Source: Larimichthys crocea (Eukaryota > Chordata > Actinopteri > Sciaenidae). From it: 64,000 bases of DNA. Of this stretch, positions 1-11,028 are shown piece by piece. How positions within the stretch are numbered: the first letter of the stretch is position 1; every line of letters begins with the position of its first letter. The stretch is taken from contig NC_040017.1 in the NCBI RefSeq assembly GCF_000972845.2, positions 23,459,606-23,523,605 of the forward strand, written 5' to 3'. The notes under the pieces were generated by a model. That model ran no database searches, was not told the origin of the DNA, and saw only the letters and a program-made list of their open reading frames with translations. A program made the position numbers and the translations under genes.

Positions 1-1376
1 GGGTAAAAAGCATAATTTAAGAACAGGCCTGTACAGCGAATAAGCACCAGAGATAAAAGTAACAGGGAATGATCAGGACCTAAAAACTCAGTAGTGAATG
101 GCCAGGCATCTTAGGTAAAAGTCTCGCTAAAGAGATATGTCTTAATTTGTGCAGTCCTTCAAATCCATAGGCAGGCTGTTCCAGAGATGGGGGCCGCAGT
201 AGCTAAAAGCGGCCTCACCAAACTTCTTTGTGGAGGTTCTGGGGACAACTAGGAGGATCTGAGGGACCTGATTGGTACATACTTTTGTAGCATGTCACAA
301 AGGTAGGTCGGTGTCAGGCAAGTTGTAGAAAGTTATTTCCCATCCAGACATTTATTTCAGCTAGGCAACATACTAAGTTGTTAATTGGGGTGAGGTGGTG
401 TGGGGATACCACAATGTACAGTTGTGTATCGTCTGTGTAGCTATGGAAGTCAATATAATGACTTCTAATAATTTTGCTGAGTGGGAGCATGTAGATGTTG
501 AACAGAAGGGGCCCTAAGATAGAACCTTGAGGGACTCCACAGGCAATAATATTTACATCTGATGAAAAATTACCCAGTGTCACAGTGAAGTCCCGCCCAG
601 TCAGATATAGCCTGAACCAATTCAAGGCCACACCCGAGAGGCCAACCAAATTTTCAAGTCTGTTTAGTAAAATATTATGATCAACTCTGTCAAAAATCTG
701 CACTAAGATCAAGTAGGACCAAGTAGTACTTTGGCCAGTGCCGTTTCTGTGCTATAGTGCTCTCTATAACCAGACTGAAAAGTTTCTAAGATATTATTAA
801 TTGTAATAAAATTATTAGTTTGTTTAAAAAAATGTTTTTCTAAAATCTTACCTAAAAACGAGAGGTTTGAGATTGGCCTGTAGTTGTTAAAGTCTGAGGA
901 ATCTGGGTTAATTTTTTTAGGTTGTGGTTTGACAGTTGTTGTCTTTAAAACATGGGGGAAAGTGCCAAAAAATAATGGGTGACTGACGATGTGTAGGGAG
1001 CTAAAAACAGATTTAAGAAACAAGGTAGATATGGGATCAAGTGTGCAAGTGGAGGGTTTTAGCTCTGATACCACCTTACTAAGTGCCTCAGCATCAATCT
1101 GAGTAAACGAGTGCATGGTATAATTAAAGTGCTTAGTGCAATCTAAAACAGTAAAGCTGCCCTGCTGGCTGACAACCCTCAGAGTCTGCTCTCTATCTGC
1201 TTCATTTAAACTGCAGATAACACATTTTAAATACTGATTAACACCTTTGTCGGATTCCATGTAATGTTCACCTCCATAAGGTCCCTTATTTTTCAAATAA
1301 ACAGTAATATTCTCATACCGTACATTATGTACTCTATCTGATTCCTGTATTTGCATTAAATCATTAAGTTTCACAC
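1..1376 (-). mobile_element. Decayed LINE (non-LTR retrotransposon), L2/CR1-type reverse transcriptase
   Basis: Two overlapping minus-strand reading frames, offset by a frameshift near 710, encode parts of a non-LTR reverse transcriptase. The frame at 709-1374 carries the fingers region, with the signature NYRPISNLSFLGKILEK followed by FQSGYREHYSTETAL. The frame at 314-712 carries VDHNILLNRLENL, the GVPQGS motif and the catalytic box as YTDDTQLY, a variant of the usual YADDTQLY. Downstream of it (about 190-230) is a degraded C-terminal stretch resembling LWNSLP. The N-terminal endonuclease is not recognisable and stops interrupt the frame, so the copy is dead. YADDTQLY is typical of the L2/CR1 group in fish, but I cannot assign a named family. 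The element lies 3' of OR1, and shortened copies of its upstream part recur beyond OR2 and OR3. Confidence 0.85.
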
Positions 1377-1965
1377 AATGAATTCAAAATTCAGGGTTCT
1401 CATTGCTTGTTTATTACAGTTACCTCAGTGCCACAAAAACTTATATTTTATGTCTTGATAGTAAGACAACCTTGACCGGTGATCAAATTAAAACAAAACA
1501 GTAGTAACATACACTAACATGATCAAGGCGAAGAAGATGACAGAGCTTTAAAATTCAAGTTCTAAAGAACATTATCAGCAGTACCCGGAGAGAACATGCA
1601 ATCTCAGCACAGAAAGGTCCCAGCTGGGGTTCGAACTAGAAACCTTCTTGCTCTGAGGCGACAGTGCTGATGATTTATTTGTAGAAATATTTGTATTGGG
1701 TGCAACTGCAGAAGGAGATAGTAGTATGTATAGTAGTAGCATGAAAAAAAGCAATGACTTATGCGTTCATAAATTATTTAAGATTCATTTATACAATAAT
1801 TATACATATGTAAACACATACTGCACTGCAGTGTTCATGAATTATTTGAAAATTACTTTTATGTTCATGGACATAAAGCCAAAGAAGCAGTGTTTTGGTG
1901 AAAAGAGAGGTAGATAAAAAGATATGGTCAAAGAAAATCATGTGACAAGTATAAAAAGTTTCAGC
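1377..1965. other. Gene-poor interval with a dispersed-repeat fragment
   Basis: No gene is visible. Positions 1580-1670 match the widespread teleost repeat ending in ACCTTCTTGCTCTGAGGCGA. The part around 1440-1530 is alignable by eye with 4490-4560 and 7555-7620, so it belongs to the segmental duplication described for OR1-OR3. A 73-codon frame at 1696-1917 has no recognisable content. Confidence 0.6.
1580..1672 (+). repeat. Fragment of a teleost-wide dispersed repeat
   Basis: The stretch contains TACCCGGAGAGAACATGCAA and then the sequence reading roughly TTCGAACTAGAAACCTTCTT followed by GAGGCGACAGTGCTGA. Closely similar stretches occur on the same strand at 14758-14915, 19261-19440 and 31320-31562. 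I recognise this as a very common fish interspersed repeat but not by family name. Confidence 0.7.
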
Positions 1966-2904
1966 TCACCACATAAAGGCACTGACAGACATTTTCTTTC
2001 TAAAAAAGTGCAGTACTTTATCCCGAATTTCTTTTGTTTTTAATCCATAAATAATTGGATTCAATGTTGGAGGGAAAATTAATGTCCCCATGAAACTCCT
2101 TAGATGTAGTGAAGAGTTATTAAATCTGTATGATAGGATGGTGAAAAGACCCAGACACTCCAGCAAGAGAAAAACAATTAGATGTGTGGCACACGTCTGC
2201 AGAGCTTTGGCTTTAGTGTCTGATCGTCGGGATCTGAAACATGCAACAAGGATCTGGAGATATGTGTACAAAACCATCCCATTAGCTATCGCCTGTGAAG
2301 AAGCAGTTAAAACAAGTCCATAAATGTTATTGATGGTTGTGTCGACACAGACCAGAGTCAACAAACTTGGATTGTCACAGTATGGATTTGTCAATATAGA
2401 TCGACAGCGAGGCAAACGCAGCAGCAGATAGAAAAGCACAACTATAATAACCAAAATCACACACCACACAAGTGTGATTAATTTCATAACATGAGCATTA
2501 GTCATAACTGTGTTGTATTTTAAAGGACAACATATGGCAATGTATCTATCATACGCCATAGCACTTAGAATGAAAACTGTGCCTGCTGCATAGATGTGGA
2601 GAAAAAAAGCCTGGGCAACACAAGCTGAGTACTGCATTGTCCTACTACCTGTCGATAAATCTTTAATGACCTGTGGTAGGAGCGCTGAGGAGCCTATAAG
2701 GTCATTGATAGGAAGGTTCAGAAGAATTAGATACATGGGCTGATGCAGGGATTTGTTCAGTACAATAGTGAGGATCAGGATAAGGTTGCAGAAAAGTATG
2801 ATCATGTAGCTCAGAGATGCAAAAAGAAAAGCAGGAATGACAGTTTCAGAGGGAATGTCAAAGCGATGTAGCACTAAAACAGATGAGATCGACAGGTTAT
2901 CCAT
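1966..2904 (-). CDS. Odorant receptor 1 (seven-transmembrane GPCR)
   Basis: This intronless reading frame encodes 312 aa with the hallmarks of an olfactory receptor. It has a short N-terminus with NLS as a likely N-glycosylation site, LHQPMY after TM1, MAYDRYIAICCPL at the TM3/loop junction, KALQTCATHL at the start of TM6, and PPTLNPIIYGL in TM7. ORs are Golf-coupled receptors in the cilia of olfactory neurons. I chose the ATG at 2904-2902 (MDNLSISS); three further in-frame codons upstream begin with TTG, not ATG. It is nearly identical to the receptors at 4926-5861 and 8128-9060, notably over the first ~105 residues. It lacks two residues (MS) just before TM7 and reads AAGTVFILSAM where its sisters read AGGTVFILTAM. 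It looks intact. Ligand and subfamily number are unknown. Confidence 0.95.
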   Translation of the reverse strand: MDNLSISSVLVLHRFDIPSETVIPAFLFASLSYMIILFCNLILILTIVLNKSLHQPMYLILLNLPINDLIGSSALLPQVIKDLSTGSRTMQYSACVAQAFFLHIYAAGTVFILSAMAYDRYIAICCPLKYNTVMTNAHVMKLITLVWCVILVIIVVLFYLLLRLPRCRSILTNPYCDNPSLLTLVCVDTTINNIYGLVLTASSQAIANGMVLYTYLQILVACFRSRRSDTKAKALQTCATHLIVFLLLECLGLFTILSYRFNNSSLHLRSFMGTLIFPPTLNPIIYGLKTKEIRDKVLHFFRKKMSVSAFMW

Positions 2905-4103
2905 TTTCCACAATAGAAAGTTGTAGAACTATTTCATAGACAGCATCATGATAAGACAGACACTTCAGTTAAACATAACACATCATATATCATATACTGT
3001 ACAGAAATAAGTTATAGTCTTATTGGTTCAATGTTTTGATCTGAAACTCCAAGAATCACATGAACTTACCAAATTAAAGACTGAATGTGTCCACACCACT
3101 TCACTTTGATACATTTCAGTTCAACATAGCACATCATATATCATATACTGTACAGAAATGACAAGTTATACTCTTATGGGTTCACAGTTTTGCACTGAAG
3201 AACCACATGTAGAGGGGAAAGGCAGAAAGCTTAATGAGTATTGCAATCAGACACATGTAGTATCAGCAATACTGGCAATGACGTTGAGAGGGATTAGCAG
3301 CTTTATAAGATATTTATATTCAACACCACACAGCTCCCTGGAGTCAGTGACATAAACAGAACAATTGATTTGATGCAAAGGCAAAATAAAGATTGTTATT
3401 CATATTACACATTCATTCTATGCTTTAAACCCTTTTTATTGCATTGGGTAAAAAGCTTGTAACATAATTGATTTATATGTGACATTTATGTGTGCTCCTG
3501 AGCGTCTTGAGGTCTGCTAATGTCAACAAACTACCAGTATTCACTACGACACAGAGTCCAGCACCATGTCCAGCAACTAATGACTGCTTTCTACTAGCCA
3601 AGAGAGATGCAAGGCAGGGGCCAATGAACTAACTACAACCGACTGACACTACAGTAAGCTGGGGTTGGCCAGCTGGCTTTGCTAGTTGATCTAAACCTAT
3701 TTATAACAAAATGATTCTTTATTCTCCACATTATAGAAAGGTTCAATGTATTATGTTGTAAAATAGCACAGATTGAGTTTTATGTGCTCACTATAGTGGT
3801 TTTTAAGTCAACTCTATGTGTGCATGGCACTCCTCATGTAGATCAGGACTGGACTTCCCTACAAGAGACACAGGAGGGCAGCAAATCACACAAACTGCAA
3901 TGGATTCATGTGCTTTTTGTTTATTTGTTGGTGAGTTTAATGTGTATCATTGGCCCCTTCTGCTGTATATGTATTTTGAATATGCACAGTCATATCACAA
4001 AGTTCCTCAAAGGTGCTATGAGAGTTTGTGTGAGAGCTAAATATTACTTGTTGCTCATATCTGGACAAAATACACACTACACAGCATCAAGCTGTTAGTG
4101 ACC
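2905..4103. repeat. 5' flank of OR1, part of segmental copy 1
   Basis: No gene. Positions 2905-3130 are almost identical to 5862-6090 upstream of OR2. Positions 3130-3350 and 3715-3915 also recur near 6090-6260 and 6885-7085. Around 3577-3690 is a stretch (TAAGCTGGGGTTGGCCAGCT) that recurs near 10870-10930, apparently a separate dispersed repeat. Small reading frames here have no recognisable content. Confidence 0.75.
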
Positions 4104-4510
4104 TGCTGACTGAAAACCCTCAGAGTCTGCTTTCTGTTTGCTTTCATTTAAACTGCACAACATGATGCATTTGGTTTTTATTTATTGCAAGTTTGTTAGA
4201 GCCGGTAATAAGATGCATCATTCAAATTAGTATAAAATCAGCAGCATACAAGATACAGTGCAAGACCTGAAGCTAAATAAATAGTTCTTTGTGTATTCTG
4301 AATTCTGATCAGTGCATCTTAACTCTTTAAATAACTTTTCAGACAGACAGTATTATTCTCATACTTAGGTTATGCACTGTATCTGAATCTTGTTTTTGCA
4401 TTCGTATGTTTCACACAAGTAACTTAAAATTAAAGGTGTAAGACGTATTCTCATGTTTTGTTTATTTCAAATACCTCACATAAACTTTATATTTCATGCC
4501 TTGTCAGTAA
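4104..4510 (-). mobile_element. Remnant of the same LINE, carried in segmental copy 2
   Basis: Positions 4104-4165 (AACCCTCAGAGTCTGCTTTC and onward) and 4350-4510 align by eye with 1160-1225 and 1310-1475 of the LINE relic at the window start. No reverse-transcriptase frame survives. Its recurrence beside each of the first three ORs shows that it was carried along by duplication rather than inserted independently. Confidence 0.7.
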
Positions 4511-4925
4511 GACAACCTTTAGCAGTGTATTACATCAAAAGAATAATAGTAGTACAATGCACATGATCACAGCAAACTTTTACAAGAGGCTGGATTCACA
4601 GTTTTACCCAGTTAAGATAATAAATGAAGCTATTTCCATGTGCTAAAGAATGCATAAAGACTGTGTCTTAGCTGCTAAAACATCAGTGGTGTGCTGGTGT
4701 GACTGTCTTGAAAATCATTATGCATTGTACAAAGACACAAAAGACAGAGCTCTGAAATCTTAAAGCACATTACTGACAAACACTGTACTGCAGTGTTTAG
4801 GTGAAAACAAAGGTATTTTATAATGTAATTATAAGGTATCAAGACAAATAAATCTTTTTGTGGTCAAAGAAAATTGTGTCATAAATATAAACAGGTTTAA
4901 CTTGCTGCATAAAGGCACTGACAGG

Positions 4926-5861
4926 TCATGAAGATGGGAGGATTTTCATTCTAAAAAAGTGCAGTACTTTTTCCCGAATTTCTTTTGTTTTCAATCCATA
5001 AATAATTGGATTCAACGTTGGAGGGAAAATTAATGTCGACATCCCCATGAATTTCCTTAAATGTACTGAAGCATTCTTAAATCTGTATGATAGGATGGTG
5101 AAAAGACCCAGACACTCCAGCAAGAGAAAAACAATTAAATGTGTGGCACACGTCTGCAGAGCTTTGGCTTTAGTGTCTGATCGTCGGGATCTGAAACATG
5201 CAACAAGGATCTGGAGATATGTGTACAAAACCATCCCATTAGCTATCACTTGTGTAAAAGCAACAAAAAAAAGTCCATAAATGTTATTGATGGTTGTGTC
5301 GACACAGACCAGAGTCAACAAACTTGGATTGTCACAGTATGGGTTTGTCATTATAGATCGACAGCGAGGCAAACGCAACAGCAGATAGAAAACCACAACT
5401 ATTATAATGAAAATTGTCATCCACACAAGTGTAATTATTCTCATAACATGAGCATTAGTCATAACTGTGTTGTATTTCAAAGGACAACATATGGCAATGT
5501 ATCTATCATACGCCATAGCAGTCAGAATGAAAACTGTACCTCCTGCATAGATGTGGAGAAAAAAAGCCTGGGCAACACAAGCTGAGTACTGCATTGTCCT
5601 ACTACCTGTCGATAAATCTTTAATGACCTGTGGTAGGAGCGCTGAGGAGCCTATAAGGTCATTGATAGGAAGGTTCAGAAGAATTAGATACATGGGCTGA
5701 TGCAGGGATTTGTTCAGTACAATAGTGAGGATCAGGATAAGGTTGCAGAAAAGTATGATCATGTAGCTCAGAGATGCAAAAAGAAAAGCAGGAATGACAG
5801 TTTCAGAGGGAATGTCAAAGCGATGTAGCACTAAAACAGATGAGATCGACAGGTTATCCAT
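4926..5861 (-). CDS. Odorant receptor 2 (seven-transmembrane GPCR)
   Basis: An intact 311-aa intronless OR. Motifs are LHQPMY (IC1), AMAYDRYIAICCPLKYN (TM3/IC2), KALQTCATHLIVF (TM6) and FPPTLNPIIYGLKTKEI (TM7/C-tail). The ATG at 5861-5859 starts MDNLSISS; the codon nine bases further upstream is TTG and is not a credible start. Compared with OR1 and OR3, the stretch from TM4 onward differs (MRIITLVWMTIFIIIVVVFY), as does the TM5 entry (LFFVAFTQVIANG). The N-terminal third is identical at the protein level to both neighbours. About 2.96 kb separates the ends of OR1 and OR2. Likely a functional receptor of the same small subfamily. Confidence 0.95.
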   Translation of the reverse strand: MDNLSISSVLVLHRFDIPSETVIPAFLFASLSYMIILFCNLILILTIVLNKSLHQPMYLILLNLPINDLIGSSALLPQVIKDLSTGSRTMQYSACVAQAFFLHIYAGGTVFILTAMAYDRYIAICCPLKYNTVMTNAHVMRIITLVWMTIFIIIVVVFYLLLRLPRCRSIMTNPYCDNPSLLTLVCVDTTINNIYGLFFVAFTQVIANGMVLYTYLQILVACFRSRRSDTKAKALQTCATHLIVFLLLECLGLFTILSYRFKNASVHLRKFMGMSTLIFPPTLNPIIYGLKTKEIREKVLHFFRMKILPSS

Positions 5862-7160
5862 TTTCCACAATAGAAAGTTGTAGAACTATTTCATAGACAG
5901 CATCATGATAAGACAGACATTTCAGTTAAACATAACACATCATATATCATATACTGTACAGAAATAAGTTATAGTCTTATTGGTTCGATGTTTTGATCTG
6001 AAACTCCAACAATCACATGAACTTACCAAATTAAAGACTGAATGTGTCCACACCACTTCACTTTGATACATTTCAGTTCAACATAGCACATCATATATCA
6101 TATACTGTACAGACATAACAAGTTATACTCTCATGGGTTCACAGTTTTGCACTGAAGAACCACATGCAGAGGGGAAAGGCAGAAAGCTTAATGAGTATTG
6201 CAATCAGACACATGTAGCATCAGCAATACTGGCACTGACCGAGTGGTGAGGCATTGAAGTGAGCTTTATAAGAGAGATTGTGACTCACAAGGGGCTTTGG
6301 AAGATATGAAATGTATTAGTTACCCCAGCACCACACACACAATTACATAAACAGAATGACTGAGAGGGAAATAAAAAAAAATCCTATTGCTTTCTATTAT
6401 TTCTGTATGAATGTTAATGTTTTTACTGGCTTCTTGCAACCTTTTAAAATGTATTACATTTTAATTTGCAATCTTATCTTCCTGTCACTCTTAGACCTTG
6501 GACCCTGTCCTTTTTAGATGTCATATATATGGAGCTCTCAATAGTACATTCATGTTGCTAACGTACACATTAAAGGTTCCATATGCAAGATTACAAAGTG
6601 GCCGGATACATGCTGCAGCTGGGTTGCAGCTCAGCTTGGTTGCTCACTGATGTTATTGGTAGCAAAATGCTATCTGACTGCTTATGTTACTGTAAATGCA
6701 TGATACTAACTTAGAAGTTAAGAAAAACTGTCTTGATGTTAAAGTTGAATAACTAATGCCATGCAGAGTGAAAGTCATATCTCAACAACATCACATTTCT
6801 TTAAGCCCAAGCTCATCTGACCCATGGCCTCTTTAGATTTGTATATTGGGTGATATAATTGCTAGTTGATGTAAACCTTTTTACAAAATGATTCTTTATT
6901 CTCCACATTAAAGAAAGGTTCAATGAAATATAATGTAAAATAGTGCAGATTCAGTTTTATGTGCCCACTATAGTGGTGTTTAAGTCAACTTTATGTGTGT
7001 TTGGCACTCCTCATGTAGGTCAGGACTGGACTTCCCTTTAAAAGACACAAGAGGGCAGCAGATCACACAAACTGCAATGGATTCATGTTTGTGTAAGAGC
7101 TAAATATTATTTGTTGTTTATATCTGGACAAAACACACACTGCGCAATGCATCAAGCTGT
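5862..7160. repeat. 5' flank of OR2, part of segmental copy 2
   Basis: No gene. Positions 5862-6260 repeat the OR1 upstream region with few differences. Positions 6430-6560 include CTTCTTGCAACC and a stretch near GGAGCTCTCAATAGTACATT that is a degraded counterpart of the L1-like relic at 9675-9990. Positions 6885-7160 repeat 3715-4100. Confidence 0.7.
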
Positions 7161-7164
7161 TAGT

Positions 7165-7570
7165 GACCTGCTGACTGAAAACCCTCAGTCTGATTTCTGT
7201 TTGCTTCATTTAAACTGCACACACACATACGCATCATATAAATTAATATCAAATCAGAAGCATACAACATACAGTGCATGATCTGTATCTGAATAAATAA
7301 AGATCACCATCTATACTGGACGGTAATCAGTGCAACTTACGTCCTTATGTTTCTTTATTTTTCTAACAAACAAGATTATTCTCATAATTAGGTTATGCAC
7401 TGTATCTAAATATTGTCCTTATATGCTCAACTGATTAAGTTTCATCTCCTCTGTTTCACACAAAGTTCAGTAACTTGAAATTCAGTGTATAAAAAGTCTT
7501 CTTCTTATGTCTTGTTTATTTTTTATGCATCAGTGCCACACAAACATTATATTTCATGCCTTGACAGGCA
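7165..7570 (-). mobile_element. Remnant of the same LINE, carried in segmental copy 3
   Basis: Positions 7165-7215 (GACTGAAAACCCTCAGTCTG) and 7370-7570 match the LINE relic at 1160-1475 and its copy at 4104-4510. Only the non-coding shell is left. Confidence 0.65.
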
Positions 7571-8127
7571 TACAGTAAAACAAAGTAGTACTGTAGTAAC
7601 ATACACTAACATAGTCAGAGCAAACTTTCAAGAGACTGGATTCACAGGTTTCTCTGGTTAACATGTTAAATTAACCTATTCTGCATCTGCAAAATAATGC
7701 AGAAAAATTGTATATCCACTGTTGTCTGCAGTTTTACTGTTACTCTCTTGATAAAACATATTCACCGTGTAAACACATCACTTCATAAGAGAAATATCTC
7801 TATTTGAAAGCAATAGCAAATGACAGATGACAAGTCCTAAAACACATTACTGACAAACACTGGTGATTTATTTGTAGAAATGTTTGTATTGGGTGTGACT
7901 GCTGGAGGAGATAGTGTAAAAGTTAGTAATAGAATATTAAAGCACTGACTTATGTGTTCATGAATTATTTAGCATTCATTTATACAAGAATTATACATGT
8001 GTACACACATACTGCAATATAGTTTTCACAAATTATTTAAAAATAACTTTTACTCAAAGCAGCAGTGTTTTAGTGAATGTCACATATTTAAAATCTTTAA
8101 GTCCTCTGCATAAAGGCACTGACAAGG
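7571..8127. other. Gene-poor 3' flank of OR3
   Basis: No gene. AT-rich sequence, part of which (7850-8060) aligns with 1670-1890 downstream of OR1. Confidence 0.5.
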
Positions 8128-9060
8128 TCATGAAGGTAAGATTTTCTTTTTTATAAATTTCACCACTTTTTCTCGAATTTCTTTTGTTTTCAATCCATAA
8201 ATAATTGGATTCAATGTTGGAGGGAAAATTAATGTCGACATCCCCATGAAACTCCTCAAATTTGGTGAAGAGTTCTTAAATCTGTATGATAGGATGGTGA
8301 AAAGACCCAGACACTCCAGCAAGAGAAAAACAATTAGATGTGTGGCACACGTCTGCAGAGCTTTGGCTTTAGTGTCTGATCGTCGGGATCTGAAACATGC
8401 AACAAGGATCTGGAGATATGTGTACAAAACCATCCCAGTAACTATCGCCTGTGAAAAAAGAGTTAAAAAAAGTCCATAAATGTTATTGATGGTTGTGTCG
8501 ACACAGACCAGAGTCAACAAACTTGGATTGTCACAGTATGGATTTGTCAATATAGATCGACAGCGAGGCAAACGCAACAGCAGATAGAAAAGCACAACTA
8601 TAATAACTAAAATCACACACCACACAAGTGTGATTAATTTCATAACATGAGCGTTAGTCATAACTGTGTTGTATTTCAAAGGACAACATATGGCAATGTA
8701 TCTATCATACGCCATAGCAGTCAGAATGAACACTGTACCTCCTGCATAGATGTGGATAAAAAAAGCCTGGGCAACACAAGCTGAGTACTGCATTGTCCTA
8801 CTACCTGTCGATAAATCTTTAATGACCTGTGGTAGGAGCGCTGAGGAGCCTATAAGGTCATTGATAGGAAGGTTCAGAAGAATTAGATACATGGGCTGAT
8901 GCAGGGATTTGTTCAGTACAATAGTGAGGATCAGGATAAGGTTGCAGAAAAGTATGATCATGTAGCTCAGAGATGCAAAAAGAAAAGCAGGAATGACAGT
9001 TTCAGAGGGAATGTCAAAGCGATGTAGCACTAAAACAGATGAGATCGACAGGTTATCCAT
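8128..9060 (-). CDS. Odorant receptor 3 (seven-transmembrane GPCR)
   Basis: An intact 310-aa intronless OR starting MDNLSISS at the ATG 9060-9058. It carries LHQPMY, TAMAYDRYIAICCPLKYN, KALQTCATHLIVF and FPPTLNPIIYGLKTKEI. It is a mosaic. The first ~105 residues equal OR1 and OR2, and the TM3 entry (AGGTVFILTAM) equals OR2. TM4 (MKLITLVWCVILVIIVVLFY) equals OR1, TM5 (LFLTLFSQAIVTG) is its own, and the C-tail ends EKVVKFIKKKILPS. Sequence identity with its sisters stops abruptly just upstream of the ATG, which points to gene conversion inside the coding region. Confidence 0.95.
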   Translation of the reverse strand: MDNLSISSVLVLHRFDIPSETVIPAFLFASLSYMIILFCNLILILTIVLNKSLHQPMYLILLNLPINDLIGSSALLPQVIKDLSTGSRTMQYSACVAQAFFIHIYAGGTVFILTAMAYDRYIAICCPLKYNTVMTNAHVMKLITLVWCVILVIIVVLFYLLLRLPRCRSILTNPYCDNPSLLTLVCVDTTINNIYGLFLTLFSQAIVTGMVLYTYLQILVACFRSRRSDTKAKALQTCATHLIVFLLLECLGLFTILSYRFKNSSPNLRSFMGMSTLIFPPTLNPIIYGLKTKEIREKVVKFIKKKILPS

Positions 9061-9674
9061 TTGTATGAGCTTCCACCCTTAAAAAAAATGTAAACATTCA
9101 TTAATAATTTCGAGATTATGTAACAGAACTATTTGATACATGGCATCAGTTTAGCAAGGACATGAACAAAGATTATGAAGAGATATTGTAAAATGTGTAA
9201 AAAGTCATAGTCATGTCTAAGTTATAATTACACAATAAACATACCAAAACAAAGATAAATATGTCCATACCACTTCACTCCAGTCCACATACATTTAGGT
9301 TAAACATCGTCATATATCATATACAGAAATAACAAGTTATACTCTTATGGGTTCACAGTTTTGCACTGAAATCTAAGAACCACATGCAGCTGAATAAGTA
9401 TTGCAATCAGACACATGTAGTATCAGCAATACTGGCAATGACCAAGTGGTGAGACGCTGAGAGGGATTAGCAGCTTTATTAGAGAGATTTTTTGCTCAGA
9501 CTCCTCCTTTACTATACAGTAAAGTTTATTTTCAGATTGGTATGGCAGTAATTCACAAGGGCCTTTGGAAGATATGAAATGCATTAGTTACCCTAGCACC
9601 ACACACACACAATTACATAAATAGAACAAATGATTTAACACAGAGGCAGATTAAAAAATCTTAGCGCTGTGTTA
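9061..9674. other. 5' flank of OR3
   Basis: No gene. Immediately upstream of the ATG the sequence does not match the OR1/OR2 flanks, but 9310-9480 again matches them (CATATATCATATACAGAAAT and onward). Positions 9545-9660 match 6290-6370. Confidence 0.6.
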
Positions 9675-9990
9675 TGAATGATTGTTTATTGGCATCTTGC
9701 AACCCAGATCAACAGTAATCATGTACAGACCATACTCCACCACATACAAATTATGCCAGGTTCAGGGCACATTTCTTCATATGTTGTGGGACTGTCCTCC
9801 TGTTAGGCCATTCTGGAATAATGTTGCATGGACTGACTTTGTAAATGTCATATATACATGGAGCTCACAATTGCTTAATTTCATGCTGCCAATGCACACA
9901 TTAAAGATGCTTTTTAGCTATTCATTTTATGTTTTAATCATGTTTTTTATTGCTAATGGGTGTAACAGATTTTCCAGATTTATTTCCACA
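9675..9990 (+). mobile_element. L1/Tx1-like LINE ORF2 C-terminal relic
   Basis: The plus-strand frame reads TFLHMLWDCPPVRPFWNNV, close to the zinc-knuckle-like C-terminal signature of L1-type ORF2 proteins (H-M-x-W-x-C-P-x-x-x-x-FW). About 100 codons remain before stops. A weaker copy of the downstream part occurs at 6505-6570, so it predates the last OR duplication. Confidence 0.6.
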
Positions 9991-11028
9991 TTTCCACATT
10001 TATGTGCGCCCCAAGTGGCAACCTCTGTTTCTGGGAAATGAAGCCAATGCAGGAGTGGTAAAAGCTGCAGAACTGAGTCAGTCTCCATAAGCGGCTATGT
10101 TAAAATGTCCAACTTCAGAGCAGAAATAAACACGTTTACAACCTGGAACAAAAAACTGTTTTGGTCTCTTTAGCTAATTTCCCTGTTCATGACAACTGTA
10201 CCGAGGGTGAGGGTTTTTTTAACTCATCCGTTCAGATGATATTAAGGCTTAAAGTTGTGCACAATTAACAGCGTGGCGGCTTTGATTGACAGCTAAGTGC
10301 CATTACAGATGGCTTATTCGAGCACCCAGGCATCATTCGACCTGCCTCAGGTCCGCCAATGAAAACCGGGAGGCGGAAGAAGAAGTACATCCAACATGGC
10401 AGCATGCAGTGCCACATTTTTTCGTCTTCAAAACAGCGCTGTCCACTCTTTATACTGTCATTGATGTGCCCCCGAGTTCTCTCTCCACTCTCTACAGTGT
10501 CAACAGTGTGCAACAGCTAAAAAATGAGTCTGCCAATGTCACCAAAAAAGCTGCACCCACTACAACAGAGTAGATGTCTAAAGTCTAAACTAACATTACA
10601 GCAAAGCATGTAAAATAGATTTTGATATTGAGGTTTTAGCTGGCTAACGTTGCCTTGCTCGCTGCTGGGAATTAACTGTGAGTGAGATAATGTAACAAAA
10701 CCCTGTCTTAGATAGATAAAAATAACTAATTCATCCCTCACCCTCCCAGGGCTGATCTGGCTATTAAATTGGCTGGCTGATTGTTTGCATATTACTTTGT
10801 CGTCTGTCATTATAAAGTACCTAGATACGTGCGGTGTTGCTGTGTTAATAAACAATGTAATAGTACGTAGCGAAGTTTATGAATGACTGCTTTCTGACTA
10901 GAGCTAAGCTGGGGTTGGCCAGCTGGCTGTTGTTTGGCTGTGTAGCGTGGGTCTGGCCTTGGTCTCTTTGTGGTTTTAGCTGATGGGATGATTTGCAAAT
11001 GGATGTCTGACAGTGTTCCAAATAAAAT
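9991..11028. other. Gene-poor interval, probably layered dispersed repeats
   Basis: No gene is supported. Positions 10270-10420 (GGCGGCTTTGATTGACAGCT and following) resemble a common fish repeat, and 10870-10930 repeats 3577-3690. The six short frames on both strands share no features with known proteins. Confidence 0.45.

Noticed and set aside
2090..2323. 77-codon plus-strand frames inside OR1, OR2 and OR3, conserved in all three
   Set aside because: Exact antisense shadows of the receptors' C-terminal halves. Conservation follows from the sense strand.
2905..2913. Three-residue upstream start for OR1 (similarly for OR2, OR4 and OR5)
   Set aside because: The upstream codons are TTG or GTG. 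Eukaryotic ORs start at the in-frame ATG used here.
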